Assembly (NCBI GenBank): GCA_963693305.1
Contig: OY855906.1
Span: 1,092,501 to 1,156,500, forward strand
Reading direction: 5' to 3'
DNA length: 64,000 bases
DNA from: Meandrina meandrites
Taxonomy: Eukaryota; Cnidaria; Anthozoa; Scleractinia; Meandrinidae
Shown here piece after piece: positions 44,744 to 57,291 of the stretch. The stretch's first letter is position 1; every line of letters starts with the position of its first letter. The notes beneath the pieces are model-generated. The model was not told the DNA's origin. It saw only the letters and a program-made list of their open reading frames with translations, and made no database searches. A program made the position numbers and the translations under genes.

Positions 44744-47700
44744 ATGATTCATATTCAGGGGAACATTCATGATGTACTATCATGTCAGTTCTGTAGAGTG
44801 ATAGAATTCTATGGCCAAACAGTGTCCAATAATACAATATCCATTTATACTCGTGGGTGGATAAGTGCATTCCCACAGTGATGTGTCTTTCCCAAAAACA
44901 CAACATAATTACCCTAGCCCTTGAATCTTGATTGCTCAGTTTGGAGTCAAGTGTTCAAACCATTTCACAGCAAACACAAAAATCCAATGCCACTTCCAGT
45001 TTTTTTTTTCATGTCAAGCCTCGTAAAAGCATAAAGAGAAGCGTGCTAGCCTGCGAATACAGCCGCCTCTCATTCGCTCCCGCTACTACGTGCGAAACGC
45101 GAAGAGAGACGTCTGCGATTCACAGCCAAAAATTCCATACTGATGACGTTGACCTCTAATTAGATTTCCGGAATATAACAACAACACACGCAGTTGGTCT
45201 CGCATAATTAATGTCTTCATTTTCAGTTGCCCATTGCTAGATCACTGCTCGAAGAATAGATTCATTGAACAATTATTGATTGAACACAAACACTTTTAAG
45301 GTAGTCAAGGACGCATAAACAGCGGACAACTTGGTCACGAAAATCCCGATACGAGTTGCACATTAGCTATGATTTGAAAAACGAAGCTGTGAAATCACCA
45401 AATGTGTCACCAATAAAACCCACGGTGTCAAAATTTATCTAAATGTTTTGAAACTGGCTGCAGTGGCGCATCCTTCCTGAACGTCTTTGAGATCGTTCAT
45501 GAAGCACTCTTGCCTTAGTCTTCCAATAAGGTATGAAGTGAGAAATCAGAGAAATGTAAGTTGCAAGTTATTGCTCCGGTGTATCTTCATAATCCTGCCG
45601 CATCCGGTGTACTTTTGGTCCACAATAACAACCGGCGTTGACCCGGCGTTATATTTCACATACATTATGCAAATTACCCAGCTGACCAATCAGCGCTCCT
45701 GTCCGGATTCCGGACAGATTTACGTCATCAGTATGGAATTTTTGGACGTGAATCGCAGACGTCTCTCTTCGCGTTTCGCACGTAGTAGCGGGAGCGAATG
45801 AGAGGCGGCTGTATTCGCAGGCTAGAAGCGTGCAAGACTGATGTGAGAAAATCTTATTAAAAGAACAACCCCATAAGGTGCTTACGATAACCAGTAGTAG
45901 ATCTAGAAGAACTCAGAACATCTTAACACCACCTCAAAAAGAATCTGCAGCCAGTACACCATAGATTAGTGGGGTGTTGTTTAAATAACTTGAAAATGTA
46001 ATCAATAAAATACCAAGTAGCAGTTACCCATGGTCAGAACATCATAGAATCACAAGAAAGGAAAACCCAAGAATGAAAATGGTCATGCTGCTTATTTGTG
46101 TTCCATTCTTGGGCAGGGCACTTAATTAACTCTCACTGTGCCCCTGTCTACACAGCTGGAGTATAAATGGGTACCAAAATGATGGTAAAGAATTTTATCA
46201 AGAAGTTAATGCAGCAATATCCTTACACATGCATAGGAAAAAAAGAGTTGAGTGCTTGAATTTGTTGAGTCATATTTCCAGTAGTTGAAATATTTCTTTT
46301 AATGTATTACTACTGAAAGTCCAAGTTGTAGTTAAGTTAACTTAAAAAGTTTCATATACAGCATATAGAGAACAAAAGACATGCATTTGATTAATCTGGA
46401 AACTTAAACAGTTACTTGATTTCCAGCTGCAATCCTTAATCAGTTGATAGAAAAATACTTAATAATTAATATTTATCACTTGTATTGTCCTTTTCCATAA
46501 AAATAATCAAAAGTGCATTAATAAAGTCTTACAAATTACAAATTGATAACGTGCTAACCCTGAAAGAATATGTATTTTTTGATGTGTACTAATATTTTGG
46601 TAAGATTCTTAAAACTATTCATAATTTCTGCAATAAAAATATATTAATTATATATGATTAATATTACAATAAAATACATCTCGCAAGAGACTAATTCTTA
46701 TGTTACTAATCTCTAATGATTCTCTTTTTGTATCATTTTCTTGTTTAACATTTACATCTGATACACAATATGGACAATATAAAGTGTAACCACGCAGTAT
46801 ATAAATACGTTAAGGAGTTTAATATGCATTTTGACAAGTGCAGAAAGTAAACAATATTTAACATCTGAAAATACTGACATAACTAGTCCAAGTTTGACAT
46901 TACATACAACAGGCAGTAATAACATTGTGGAACTGATTTGTTCTCCTGTCAAGACATTGTTTCTAAGGATCCATGAAAAGCACAAACCCAGAATGATGAG
47001 ACCCAAATGTTTACTGGGAATTCGGAAAAAAAGAAATATCATCGTCTTTGACAGAGCAAACATTATATTAAGACAAGTTGTGCAAATCATGCTCTTAAGG
47101 CTCTTGATTATCCGGACTTGCTTCTCTGGTCCCATTTTTTTCATGAATATTAATTATACCATAAACACCTGCAGATTAGCCGCACCGTGAATAGTGACTA
47201 AAATTTTGGAAAAGTTTTTTTGAGAGAAAACAAGAGATCTTTAGAAGTTTTCTTCATCACATGTAAGCTCACTATTAACATTGAAACAGAACATCGGTCT
47301 TACAAACATTTTTAGTGCTTTATTATGATGAACATTGTTTCCACCAACTTTGACATATGACTAATCTTTTTCTGGTATTTGTTGTCATGCATTTCGTCAT
47401 TAAACACAGTTTTTTCATAGATTTTTAGCTATTTTTGTGTGATGCGTGGAACGTTGGTAGCTTAGTAACCAGGCATTACATCATCTGGCTCAATTAAATT
47501 CATGCTTTCCATAATCGGGACTCTCAATTATCCAGACTATTATGCCCAGTCTCCACTAGTCCAGATAATCAAGGTTTGACTGTACTAAGGTAGCCAATGC
47601 TGTCTACCCAGAATACCATTGGGTCATATGGTTCATGGTTTATGCTTTTTGTGGGTCAACTTTTGTATACCACACATTAGATTGTATAAACCACTTTTTT

Positions 47701-48435
47701 TTACCACTGCATCTTCACTTACAAGTTAATGTTAGGCTTGAACTAGTGCATACCGGCACACTGTGAATCAGTATATCAGAGAATAATCCCGTCGTCACCT
47801 TCTGACATTCGTTCTTTTTACTTCGGAGCCTACAGAAGTGGGCTAACAGATTTTCATGACTGAGAGAAAATTGTACTTACAGACTTTTGAAAGCAATTGA
47901 AACTCTTCTCCTTCTTCTGAACATGCACCCCAACACTGTTTTTAAGGTACATTAATTTTTAGGTATGTGGGAGTTTATACTAACTTAATTTCTCTCATTA
48001 GTAACTTTCCTGAATGTTACCAAGCTACGACAAACCAAAAGAAAGTTGCTGACACATTGAGTACAGAAATTAAGAAGACAAAAGAGTGCTATCCATACTT
48101 TGAACTTGAGACTGAACAAGATGCATTTCGCAAGCTATTGCTAACCAAGCAAGAAACTAAATAAATTGCATGATTTTACTCTATGGAATGTTTCCTTGGT
48201 TTTTGAGGCAATTCTTGGAGGAGGGTGTCTATTGTTGTAGGCAATCCCTCGTAACAAGTAAGATGTCCACTTGGCAGAGTGTTCATTAGAGGGAAGCATA
48301 TAATAAACACTACACCTCAGTCGGGGCATTTATTAGATACAAGATTTCTAATTGAGAGTGGTCATTACATGTAACCATTTATTAGATCATAATTTTCACT
48401 GTACCTAACAACTTGCTCTGGAACTACCATCTTAG
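44744..48435. other. intergenic region between IYD copy 2 and the GPR157-like gene
   Basis: It holds the Mutator-like element (45047-45824). 47447-47475 matches bases 26-54 of the window. Two overlapping frames on opposite strands near 46752-47190 are not supported. An exon-like plus-strand segment (about 47990-48164) has a good acceptor (ttctctcattag) and ends NFPECYQ...KQETK, but I cannot link it to a gene. A minus-strand poly(A) signal for the receptor gene is at 48378-48383. Confidence 0.45.
45047..45824. mobile_element. Mutator-like MITE with ~103-bp inverted repeats (778 bp)
   Basis: The ends TAGCCTGCGAATACAGCC extend as inverted copies over about 103 bases (45047-45149 and 45722-45824) with about two mismatches. 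A perfect 9-bp duplication, gaagcgtgc, flanks it (45038-45046 and 45825-45833). Long arms plus a 9-bp duplication are the Mutator/MULE signature. No transposase frame. The near-identical arms imply a recent insertion. Confidence 0.9.
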
Positions 48436-50848
48436 TTAACAATGAACTGATAAATAATCTGGATTTATGTGTCCCTTAAGACAATCCTTTTCCCTGTTTG
48501 TGCTACCCTCATTGATCATTGGTTCTTGTATTGTCACATCCTCACCATATGTTGCCTGCAATGAGCTAGAGCTGTAAATGCTTCGAGTCTTTGGTGTAAA
48601 GTAGGATGAACAAGATTGAAGACAGCAACGGAAGCGCCCAAGGAACTTCTCAGTAAAAAAGCAGAAAAGAAGAAAGTTTGCAAACCCAGGGGCATTGTCT
48701 CCAATACCCTATAAATTAAAAACAAATATTAATAAATCAATCTGAATTAACGAGTCAACTGCACCTTTTACTCCTCCTTCCTGCCTCTTTCCGTAGTTGT
48801 TCCCTCCTCTTTGTTCCATTTCTAGTGCAACATATTAGAAATGTTGCAAAATTTCTCCCAGTTCCTGAACCTTGATAATCCTGCTTTCCACCCTCTCTTC
48901 CTTTGCCCCTTTTCTCCCAGGCTCCCACACCCCTACCCCCCCCCCCCCCCCCCCCCCCCCTGCTGAAACAAGTGAGTTTTTCATGTGTTTTGGTACCTCT
49001 AGCCCCCTCTCATGGCTTCCAAGAAGAAAAATCATTACAGACATTTTCAGGGGCTAACAAATTGCTTCTTCCTCAGGTATGGTTTTGACACCTCTGACAC
49101 CAAAAAGAGATTGTGGGTTCTAAAAGTGACCAAAAGTTGTTTTGATCCATTTTAAATAGTATTTGGTAGTTCTCACACTGACCTGCAAAATAAGTAACCA
49201 GTCATGTGGCTTAGAATCTGGTCCATCGGCAATCAACAGGAAAAATCGTATCGTCCCCCAAATGCGCAGAAACACAAATATCAGGGGAACAAATATCAAC
49301 TTCCTTTCAGCCTTCTGAGCCTGTACTACAGTACTTTGGGTTAGAACTTTGCTCTTGTGATGAAGCTATGAGACAAACATACACTGAAACTTATTTAACT
49401 GAGATCAACTGATTTTGTTGACTATATACATGTGGTGAACATAAACACAGCAGTATTATGTAGGTTAAGTCTGTGTTCAAGCCTAGTGGCCTATCAGGAC
49501 AGAGCTCATCCTAGTTTGAGTGTGGCATGAAGCAACCAAAAGTAATTTCTACTGACTCTCCTGGATTGGATGAGCAGTCCATCACGGTGTTACCCCCAGC
49601 ATTAAATTTGCTAGTACCCATTTACACACCTGTGTAGAGAAAGGCACTATGAAGTAATAAATTTAAGTGTCTTGCCCAAAAGAGCACAACACAGACAACA
49701 CCCAACCAAAGGCAGGGACAAAAGTTGGTCCGGGTCAACTTTGATCGCAGATTTGAATAAGAACAGTAGCTAATCAACAAAGAGGAAATACACAATAGTC
49801 CTATTCTTATTCAAATTAGCGACCCAAGTTGATCTGCTCGGACTTTTAGCCCCTCCCCCTCAGACAGGGCGCCAACCCAGACTGCAAAAGTTGTGCATCA
49901 CCATTACTGCAAACATTTCATACTGAGAAAGAAACAAGTGCATCCTATTTGCACGAACAATCTTGTGGCTGTCACCAAAAGAATTTGTTAGCCTGTTCTA
50001 GGCACTCGGCAGTCAGTGGGCCAGGACAACAAAGCAGGAGAGCATCAAATTGGGCAAGCATGAAAAGGGCTCCCCGTTTTTTTTTTTTTTTTTTTTTTAT
50101 CCCCCTCACTTAATCAATTTGCTTGCCTGGCTGACACCCCATTCCATACACCAATGTTGAGTGCGACCAGAAACACAAATGTTGAGTGAATTCAATTTAA
50201 AAACAGTTTTTTTCTTGCTAATAATCTTATCATTATTTAATTTTTGTACATTTTTACCTCTCTTCTCATCTTTCGTTTGAGCAAACCATACAGTACAGCT
50301 ATTACGAAATATGCCATTATTTCCCAAAGTTTTCCAGCCAACAGCATCCAAAGCACTTGATCATTCCAGTTCAAGTTTTTGTTGACCCAACACCATCCTG
50401 CAGAAACTTTGTTTCCATTGTCGCCCAGCTTTTTCATGGATGCGCCTAAGGTGACAATTAAAACAGGAATTCCCCAAGCACATGCATGGAATACGTACAT
50501 TAACCTCTCAGCTAAACGCGAATTCTTCTTGCAAACAGAGATGAAAAGGTACACTGCCATAAAGACTGTCCAGTAGAAAGAACACAACACTGAAAGCGTA
50601 CCAATTATGCTTTGCACACGGCAAACATGTTGATTTTCGCTTCCGGATAACCAAAAATTTGTGATGGCAGCGATAGTTGCGACACTTGTGAAAAAGTCTG
50701 CAAGGGAAATGTACACCAGAATTCGCCTCGACGTAGTTCGTATGTCCTTCCACACGAAGAAAGAGACAATGATAAAAAGTGTGCCAAAAAGAGACAGAAC
50801 GGAGGTGATCGTCGTCACGATCTCGTTGGCTATGTTGCGGTGCTCCAT
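48436..50848 (-). CDS. GPR157: GPR157-like G-protein-coupled receptor, complete (333 aa)
   Basis: Three minus-strand exons join in phase 0: 50258-50848, 49183-49320 and 48436-48708. Exon 1 encodes five membrane segments (about residues 9-32, 42-66, 77-105, 115-136 and 171-190), including C76 at the start of TM3 and GWCWV (about 151-155) in the second extracellular loop. Exon 2 gives TM6 (KLIFVPLIFVFLRIWGTIRF). TM7 spans the exon 2/3 junction (WLLILQ / GIGDNAPGFANFLLF). The cytoplasmic tail is Ser/Thr-rich and ends SVHC. Length, the LLKRKMRRE loop and the RIWGTIRF motif match GPR157, a receptor distantly related to the cAMP-receptor/secretin-like group and reported in vertebrate cilia. The ligand is unknown. 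A poly(A) signal lies about 53 bases past the stop. Two paralogous 3' exon sets lie upstream on the same strand. Confidence 0.9.
48937..48960. repeat. poly-C run
   Basis: About 24 consecutive C on the plus strand lie in intron 2 of the GPR157-like gene. The open frames encoding Pro or Gly runs are artefacts. Confidence 0.95.
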
Positions 50849-52764
50849 TCTTTTTTTGCGTTAACCAAAGTCTGCCGAATTAACAAACATGGGATAATTG
50901 CGTAAATAACTTTGAACGACTTAAATAACTTTTTCGCAAACAAAAATATGATATTACAGTTGCGAAATCGTGCGTAAACAAGCTCGTCTCAGCGCACGTA
51001 ACGTTTTCCTATTCCGCTTCCCGTTGCATAACAGACGGGAGGTCAGGGGAGGTCCCGCGCGAGCAAACCTGCTGTGTGTCCAACATGATCTCGAGACCGA
51101 AATATTGATTATCGCCACTTCTTACAGCTGTATATTTGCCTCCAAAATAATAATAATCATCAGTCGCGTGCGAGCGAAGATTCTGGTCGCGCGAAAATAT
51201 TGGGGCTAGAGCAAAACTGGGAAAGGAGGGTTAGGAGGAGACCCCTCCCCTTAACCCCTCCCCCTCCATTTCCTTTTTTGCTCTCGCCCCAATTTTTGCG
51301 CGACCAGAATCTTCGCTCGCGATCGCGCACGGCGACAAAGCACTTCGCTTGCACGGGAACGCTTGCTACGCAGGCTAAAATGTCATAAAATCTCTCTTCT
51401 CTGCCGTAGATCTAGTGGAACATACATCTTCTCATCTACTACTTTTAATTTATTTGTAACGTCAGTTGGTGGACCTTTGGCCAATTAATTTTTTATGGAT
51501 TTTTTTTTTTGAAAATGAAAATCAGTACGATATTTTTTTACTTCAAATTTCATTTTTCTAGTTTTTTTTTCCAAACTTATTTTTGTCAGCTTTCACTTTC
51601 CAAAAAAGAATGAAAAATTACAGTTTCAGAATTCACGAGTAAAAGTTTATAATGGATTTGCAAGTTCGTTGTCACAGCAAAAAAAGTGAACTTTGCTTTA
51701 GATGATCGAGGCTTTCACGAAATCTTATCTTGACATCCACCTTCGTAACATGGTACAGTCAACCATGGTCAATTTAATATTGTTAAAAAAATAATTTACG
51801 GTTGAATGAAAACGGATGGTTTCAGTTCTATTTCATTTTTTTCAAAACTTATTTCAGTCAGTTTTCATTTTCCAGAAAAAAAGGAAAAAGAAAAATGATC
51901 ATTCAGAATGCATACCATGCTGACGCTTTTCTCTAATTTAATTGTGTAGATTGAGTACTAAAAACATAGCCACAGTTCAAATATGTGGTGTCTTATATAT
52001 TTAGTCGATATCTTCATCTTCTACAGGTATATTGCGAACTCACAAAGTAACCATACAGGACTACAATGGTATGGTAAAGGTCATACTAGGTTAAATATAT
52101 TACATTTCACATATTGAATCACGAGTTCAACACTTTCATATAATTTTAGTAATTATACTGACTACAGAAATTATAGGATGGTCATGCCAATTTCTTGTGA
52201 ACATGCAGAAGCATGAGGTGTCTAGACACGTGTAGACATTTGAGACATTTTTTCACATTGTTGTCAGGATTTCTGTTTTTTTTTTTTTAGTTTTTGGCTG
52301 TTTAATCATGTTAATATTGTTGTGCATCACCCTACGTACGTTAAAAAATGAAAAGAAGTACAAATGTTATTGTTTCAAACCTCTCGGGAGATAAAATTTT
52401 ATTTTCAACATTTTATACAAGTCTGTTTTTACTTTTTGTTTAAAAAAAACTGGGGACACGTGCATCCCCGGCCCCTCCCCTTGCTACGGCAGAGTGGTGC
52501 GGGTTTTTTAAACCAATCCCTAATCTTAATAAACAAAACTTTAGCAAATGCGAATTACTTTTGACACCCAAGTGAAAATCGCTTTATCATAAATAACACA
52601 AAAGAACCCGATGGAAACCATGAAACACACACATTACGAAAGGTAATCAGTTTCACCACATTTCAGATCACTGAAAATCACCCCTCTGTTGAATTCCAAC
52701 TTCTTACATTTTCACCCATATGATCAGATACAATTTTCATTTTTGGTAAACTCTTTTCGTAAAC
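50849..52764. other. intergenic stretch upstream of the GPR157-like gene
   Basis: It contains the probable receptor promoter (right of 50848) and a hairpin element (51165-51377). The rest is T-rich with no exon recognised. Confidence 0.5.
51165..51377. repeat. inverted-repeat element ending TAGCCTGCG
   Basis: GCGAGCGAAGATTCTGGTCG on the left and its inverted copy near 51295-51320 enclose a C/T-rich centre. The right end terminates in the complement of TAGCCTGCGTAGC, as in the Mutator-like elements. The left end appears truncated. Confidence 0.55.
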
Positions 52765-53619
52765 TTCCAATTTAGATTCCTTCACCGTATTTTACCAACG
52801 AACCTTTTCCTAACAAAAATTGATATAAAACAGGACCCGAACTGCTCTTTTTGTACCAATCATCCTGAAAACCTGATCCACCTCTTCTGGAACTGTACAA
52901 TAGTAGCCACCTTTTGGGAAAATTTGACTGAAAAACTTAAACAGGTCAATCTAATGACGATAGACTATTCAAAACACACCGCCATATATCTGGGTCTGAG
53001 ACCGGACACCTCTAAGTTCTCACTTCAACTAAATTTCTGCTTTTTACTGGCAAGATATTATATATGGTGCTGCAGGGTCAGCAAGAAGATCCCGATTTTA
53101 ACAACTTTTCTCGTGTCCCTAAAATCGCAGTTTCGCATAGAGTCCAACAACCTCGATGCAGTTTCTAAGAAATGGAATCCTTTACTTCCACTTCTCAACA
53201 TCACGTCGGCTCCGGTACCATAAAAGTCATCTATCTACTTTCTGCAAGCGAACCAAGGTCAAGTGCAATTGAGAGTTACCACCACCAATTTTTATTTATA
53301 TTACTTATCTCGCAAATCGTTCTGCACTGCTAAATTATTTAAATTATTTATTTATATATTTATTTATTGACTATATTTATGATAAGTTATTAATTTTTAG
53401 TCATTGGTAGAGGAGTCGCCTTTTAGGTATTTCAATGTAAGTAATTATGTGGTGTTTTTATTGTAAATAGTGTATCGTAAGTAGAGTACTGTTAACGTTG
53501 TATTGTAAGTAGCACCCCTGTGTAAGTAGTGTAAGCGATGTAGTTAAATGTAAGTTTCAATGTAATGTAACTTGTATGCGTCCTGCAATCAATCAATAAA
53601 AAAATAAAAAAAAAAACTC
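52765..53619 (+). pseudogene. LINE 3' fragment A (reverse-transcriptase C-terminus)
   Basis: An open frame from about 52765 to 53223 encodes the C-terminal part of a non-LTR retrotransposon ORF2: QFRFLHRILPTN, then a zinc-knuckle-like CSFC...HLFWNC as in the zf-RVT region. A ~390-base 3' UTR ends in A-rich sequence (aataaaaaaataaaaaaa, to about 53619). It is 5'-truncated, with no reverse-transcriptase core. It is antisense to the GPR157 paralogs and lies between the first and second. Confidence 0.75.
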
Positions 53620-54013
53620 TTTTCCTTATAAAAATGTTTGTTTTGTTCAACACAGAATGTATCACGGGGTTTCCGACTCATAGATATCAGAAACACACGC
53701 GAGGATACTCCCAGTACAGTGAACAGTTGCTACTGTAGGTATGTTAAGGGTTGCCATTTTCTATCGACTACCTTTTCTCTCAAAAATGGTATATAAAACG
53801 GTAAGTGTTTGGACCTTGGGGGGTAAAGCCTCCCTAGCTGAATGATATTCTTGAGTACTTAACCCCCTCCTTCCGGGGGCAGGCCGTTCAGCAATAACCA
53901 CCACACCATTCAACTGCAGCAGCGTTTTCTAAGGTCCCATGTCAGTAACTTGTGGTTTGATAGTTTGCGCTAATGTCAGATGTTCGAAACAAAGAAGACG
54001 TCTCATTCATTTC

Positions 54014-55927
54014 TTAACACTCTCCACTGACCGAGCTGTCCTCTGGATGATATGAGCGCTCAGCAGGAATATTTGTCCGGCTGTCTACACATGGACAGTG
54101 ACTGTGTATAACTCTACGTAAGTTTTCTTGAAATTTTTTGGTAAACAAGCGGAACAAAAGAAAGTTGGCAAACCCTTGTGCACTTTCAAACACTCCCTGA
54201 AAAAAGGAAATACAATACTTGAGCTTAAGCCTGAGAAGTGATTAAGTAAGTAGTACAAGAAGTTTTGTTATCTGATAAACAAATAAATAAAGATGATTGA
54301 CTTAAAGCTGGGTAAGTGAAACGAGAAAGATGTTATGTACATCATGTCACGCGAGTGCGGGACAAATAAACAAAATTTGGGGAATCGGGCGGGCGCTCTA
54401 ACCACTGACCTCCGTGACAGAGGGACTTTTAGTTCAAATGTGACACGCGTCCTGTAAAATGCTGTAATCAGTAATATGTTCATACCGTACTGTATGGCGA
54501 TAAATAAAGATAGATGGTAAAATTACTTAGATTTTTCTCTTTGTCCTATGCTCATGAATAGCCTGCGTTGGAGACGAACTAAACCCCAGTATACCGGGGT
54601 TTAGTCTGAGTTTGTCTGCAACGCAGGCTATCTCGTGATATGATGAACAGCTCATCTTTCTCAGTTTTGTTATCTACTTAGTACATTATCATTGTTGGCT
54701 GGTGGCTCCTCTAGCCCCGTCCATGAACTGCGATTATGTGCTCTTTTTCAGCCCTCTTCTCGATCCGCCCTTCTGGGAAAAAGGGCACCCCATCGAGGGT
54801 TGCCATTAACCCGGGGAGGGTACTCCCCTATATCAGGTATATAGGTATGTGCTGCCCCAAAGGGTATGGTTTTCGAGCCGTTTTGGTCTGAAAACGGGTA
54901 TAGATTTTGAACATTTTGGTCTGAAATTGGGATGGTTATCGGGGGAACGTTTATGAAAGCTATCAACTTATTTTTCTTCCCAGCAACCGGGGCGAGTAAC
55001 TGGTGAGAGTAAGAGAAATAGATAAAATATATCATTCCAGCTAAATTGACCTATTCGTCTTTGTTACGTTGACTTCCGTTCAGCGCTGACGCATATCCTA
55101 TGCAAGGTCAGGTCTGAAAACGGATATGGATTTTTGAGGCCAGGTCTGAAAACGGGTGTGGAAAATGGCATTTTTTTTTGTCTGAAACTGGGTCTGGATT
55201 TGGAGATGCGGGCGGCACACCCCCACCAAAAATTCCAAGAAGTACCCTCCACCCCCCACCCCCGGGGGGACATTAATTATTCCAGGCAGCAAGTACTCTA
55301 TTTCATTTTCAATTCTTTTTCTTTCAAATGTAAACTATATTTTACTTGAGTACAAATAAAGGCTATTGTTGCACTAAAGGGGACAAATTACTCCTGGGTT
55401 TACGACATCAAACTGATGAAGAAAAAACATCCATCGCCGAATCTCATTTTCTACTTCACCAATCAATGTAGTTAACACGTGAAGCGCCGTAGCAAATTAA
55501 TTTGGAAAGTTAACGTTTCGAGCGTCAGCCCTCCTAGAGAAAAAAGCTTTCGTGGCGCTTGCATATATTTTATCTATCACACAAAGGGTCCAACAAGGAA
55601 AAACTTTCTTAGTTATCTTCTTTCCCAATCCTGTGACGTTAGCGCGTCCATTGTGCTTTCTTTATCTGCTGTGCGCCCGTCTTTTTCCCAGCCGCCCTAG
55701 CTCTTTCCTCCTTCTTGTAAATGCCTGCCACGCAGTGTGCAAGCAAATGATAGAGACATAAACAAACATACCTGAAAATAGAGCAAGATGTGCTGAGCTT
55801 TTCTTGTCGACTCTGATTCATCCATCGATGAAGTCAAGAAAATACAAAAGCGAAGCATTCCCCAGGATCGAAGAAAGAGTAAAACAAGGGGAACTAATGT
55901 CAGCTTTTTATCTGCTTTCTTAGCCGC
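54014..55927 (-). CDS. GPR157-like paralog 2, two 3' exons only
   Basis: Exon 55772-55927 (52 codons, AAKKADKKLTLVPLVLLFLR..., TM6) and last exon 54014-54196 (60 codons plus stop, GVFESAQGFANFLLFRLF..., end of TM7 and tail) align with exons 2 and 3 of the complete receptor in phase, borders and motifs. The acceptor before GCGGCTAAG follows a CT run. Both frames are intact. No exon encoding TM1-5 is visible between 55928 and 60088, where mobile elements fill the DNA. It may be a decayed copy, or these may be alternative 3' exons of a gene starting farther right. Confidence 0.7.
54559..54630. repeat. TAGCCTGCG hairpin (72 bp)
   Basis: A nearly perfect fold-back begins TAGCCTGCGTTG and ends CAACGCAGGCTA, with 'aactaaacccc' pairing inside. 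The flanking gctcatgaa / tctcgtgat may be a decayed 9-bp duplication. Confidence 0.75.
54756..55270. repeat. repeat with 'ggtctgaaaacggg' motifs
   Basis: Phrases such as GGTCTGAAAACGGGT and 'ggtctgaaattggg' occur five or more times, and GGGGGTACTCCC-like ends appear near 54820 and 55245. A related stretch is at about 43050-43150. It is a dispersed repeat; the ORFs here are not genes. Confidence 0.55.
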
Positions 55928-56133
55928 CTCTAGAGAGAGACTCGTGATCTTCAGCCTTTCGTTACGATAAACCTGAAAAATGAAATAAACTTAGGATAAA
56001 AATACTCCTATGAATATACCAAGTGAACCAGGAATCCAACGTACCTACAGTTAACTGAATTAGAAGTTGCATGGGGAAGTTAACCGCCCTAACAAAGTGA
56101 TCATGACCTAAACAAGTCACGGAGTGTTACAAT

Positions 56134-56292
56134 CAGTGACAGATCCAGGGGAGGGGCCCGGGGGGCCCGGGCCCCACCTTATTTTTTCGGAAACAGTGCA
56201 TTTTCTTTGAAGTGCCGGGATTATCTTCGCAGAATTCAACATTCATAGTCAGGCGGGCCCCCTCCTTAGCTGAAGGCCTGGATCCGCCATTG
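56134..56292. mobile_element. hAT-like MITE (159 bp), 5-bp target duplication
   Basis: The ends CAGTGACAGATCCAGG and the complement of CAATGGCGGATCCAGG pair. ACAAT flanks both sides (56129-56133 and 56293-56297). The centre is very GC-rich (gggcccgggcccc). A CAGNG start with a 5-bp duplication suits one hAT subgroup. Confidence 0.65.
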
Positions 56293-56639
56293 ACAATCCC
56301 CTCATCTGCCAGCTAAGACTTACCAGTTGGGAAAGAGCGGGGCGGGGAGAGGCGGGAAGCACTCCTCAGTGTTTAGATGCAGGCTACCCCCTCAAAAACG
56401 AGCCAAGACAAGCAAATATGCCACCACGATGCCACAGTATTATATGCCCAGCAGCTCTGCGAGCAGGCGAGGTGCGCTGTTATTTTGGCCATTTTGCCAT
56501 ATAACAAATTAATGACTGACCAAAGTTGCTTGTTATTGAACAAGCTCGGTAAATTAATCACTCATATTTTACTCAGTGTTATTTTTACTTAACAGACCTG
56601 TAAATGAAGACAATGAAATCACACTGCTAACAAGGGTGG

Positions 56640-57003
56640 GTACAAAACGAAGACCGCAGACCTAAGACCCAAAAATGAAGACCCCTTCAAAATCGTCTTG
56701 AAATCGCTTGAAAAAGGTTCAAACATGATCCTCGAAACAAGGAACAACAAAATATGCGGTTTTCAGCGAATTTGACCGGGGTCTTCGTTTTGTACATAAC
56801 CCTGCCAAATGTACAAAACGAAGACCCCTTCAAAATCGTTTTGAAATCACTTTGAAAAGGCTCACACATGATTCTCGACCGAAACAGAAACAAGGAGCAC
56901 TAAGATTTGCGGTTATCAACGAATTTGACCGGGGTCTTCGTTTTGTACATAACCCTGCCAAATGTACAAAACGAAGACCCCTTTAAAGTTGTCTTGAAAA
57001 TCC
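56640..57003. repeat. tandem palindromic repeat, about 2.3 units
   Basis: Each unit starts TGTACAAAACGAAGACC, ends with the inverted GGTCTTCGTTTTGTACA and is joined to the next by 'taaccctgccaaa'. Units begin near 56640, 56810 and 56963 (partial). Confidence 0.8.
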
Positions 57004-57291
57004 AAGCTTACTAACAATTTGAATACACCTATGGACTAGCCACTAACCTACGCCACTGACTTGCTAATGCAATGTAATCCTACTAAAAAGCCACAAAAGT
57101 CAATGTTTCCGTAGTTTTTGTCTCTGACTTGCCCTGAATAAACTACAGAAAAAAAAAACGATTTCTCGAAGTAATTTTCACTTCCACTGGAGGTTCAAGA
57201 AATTGGAATTCTACTGCGTTGTGTTGGCTGAGATAATACTTATACTGTTAATTCTTGAAATCAGTGCATGTATGTAGGATAGTATCGCTAA

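Noticed and set aside
46752..47190. Hydrophobic 130-codon minus frame and overlapping 119-codon plus frame
   Set aside because: AT-rich DNA readily gives hydrophobic frames; no receptor motif, splice context or homology is recognised.
47990..48164. Possible last exon ending KQETK with an adjacent AATAAA
   Set aside because: Good acceptor, but its phase fits no other candidate exon and I know no family for it.
48835..49088. Pro-rich or Gly-rich frames
   Set aside because: They span a poly-C run inside a GPR157-like intron.
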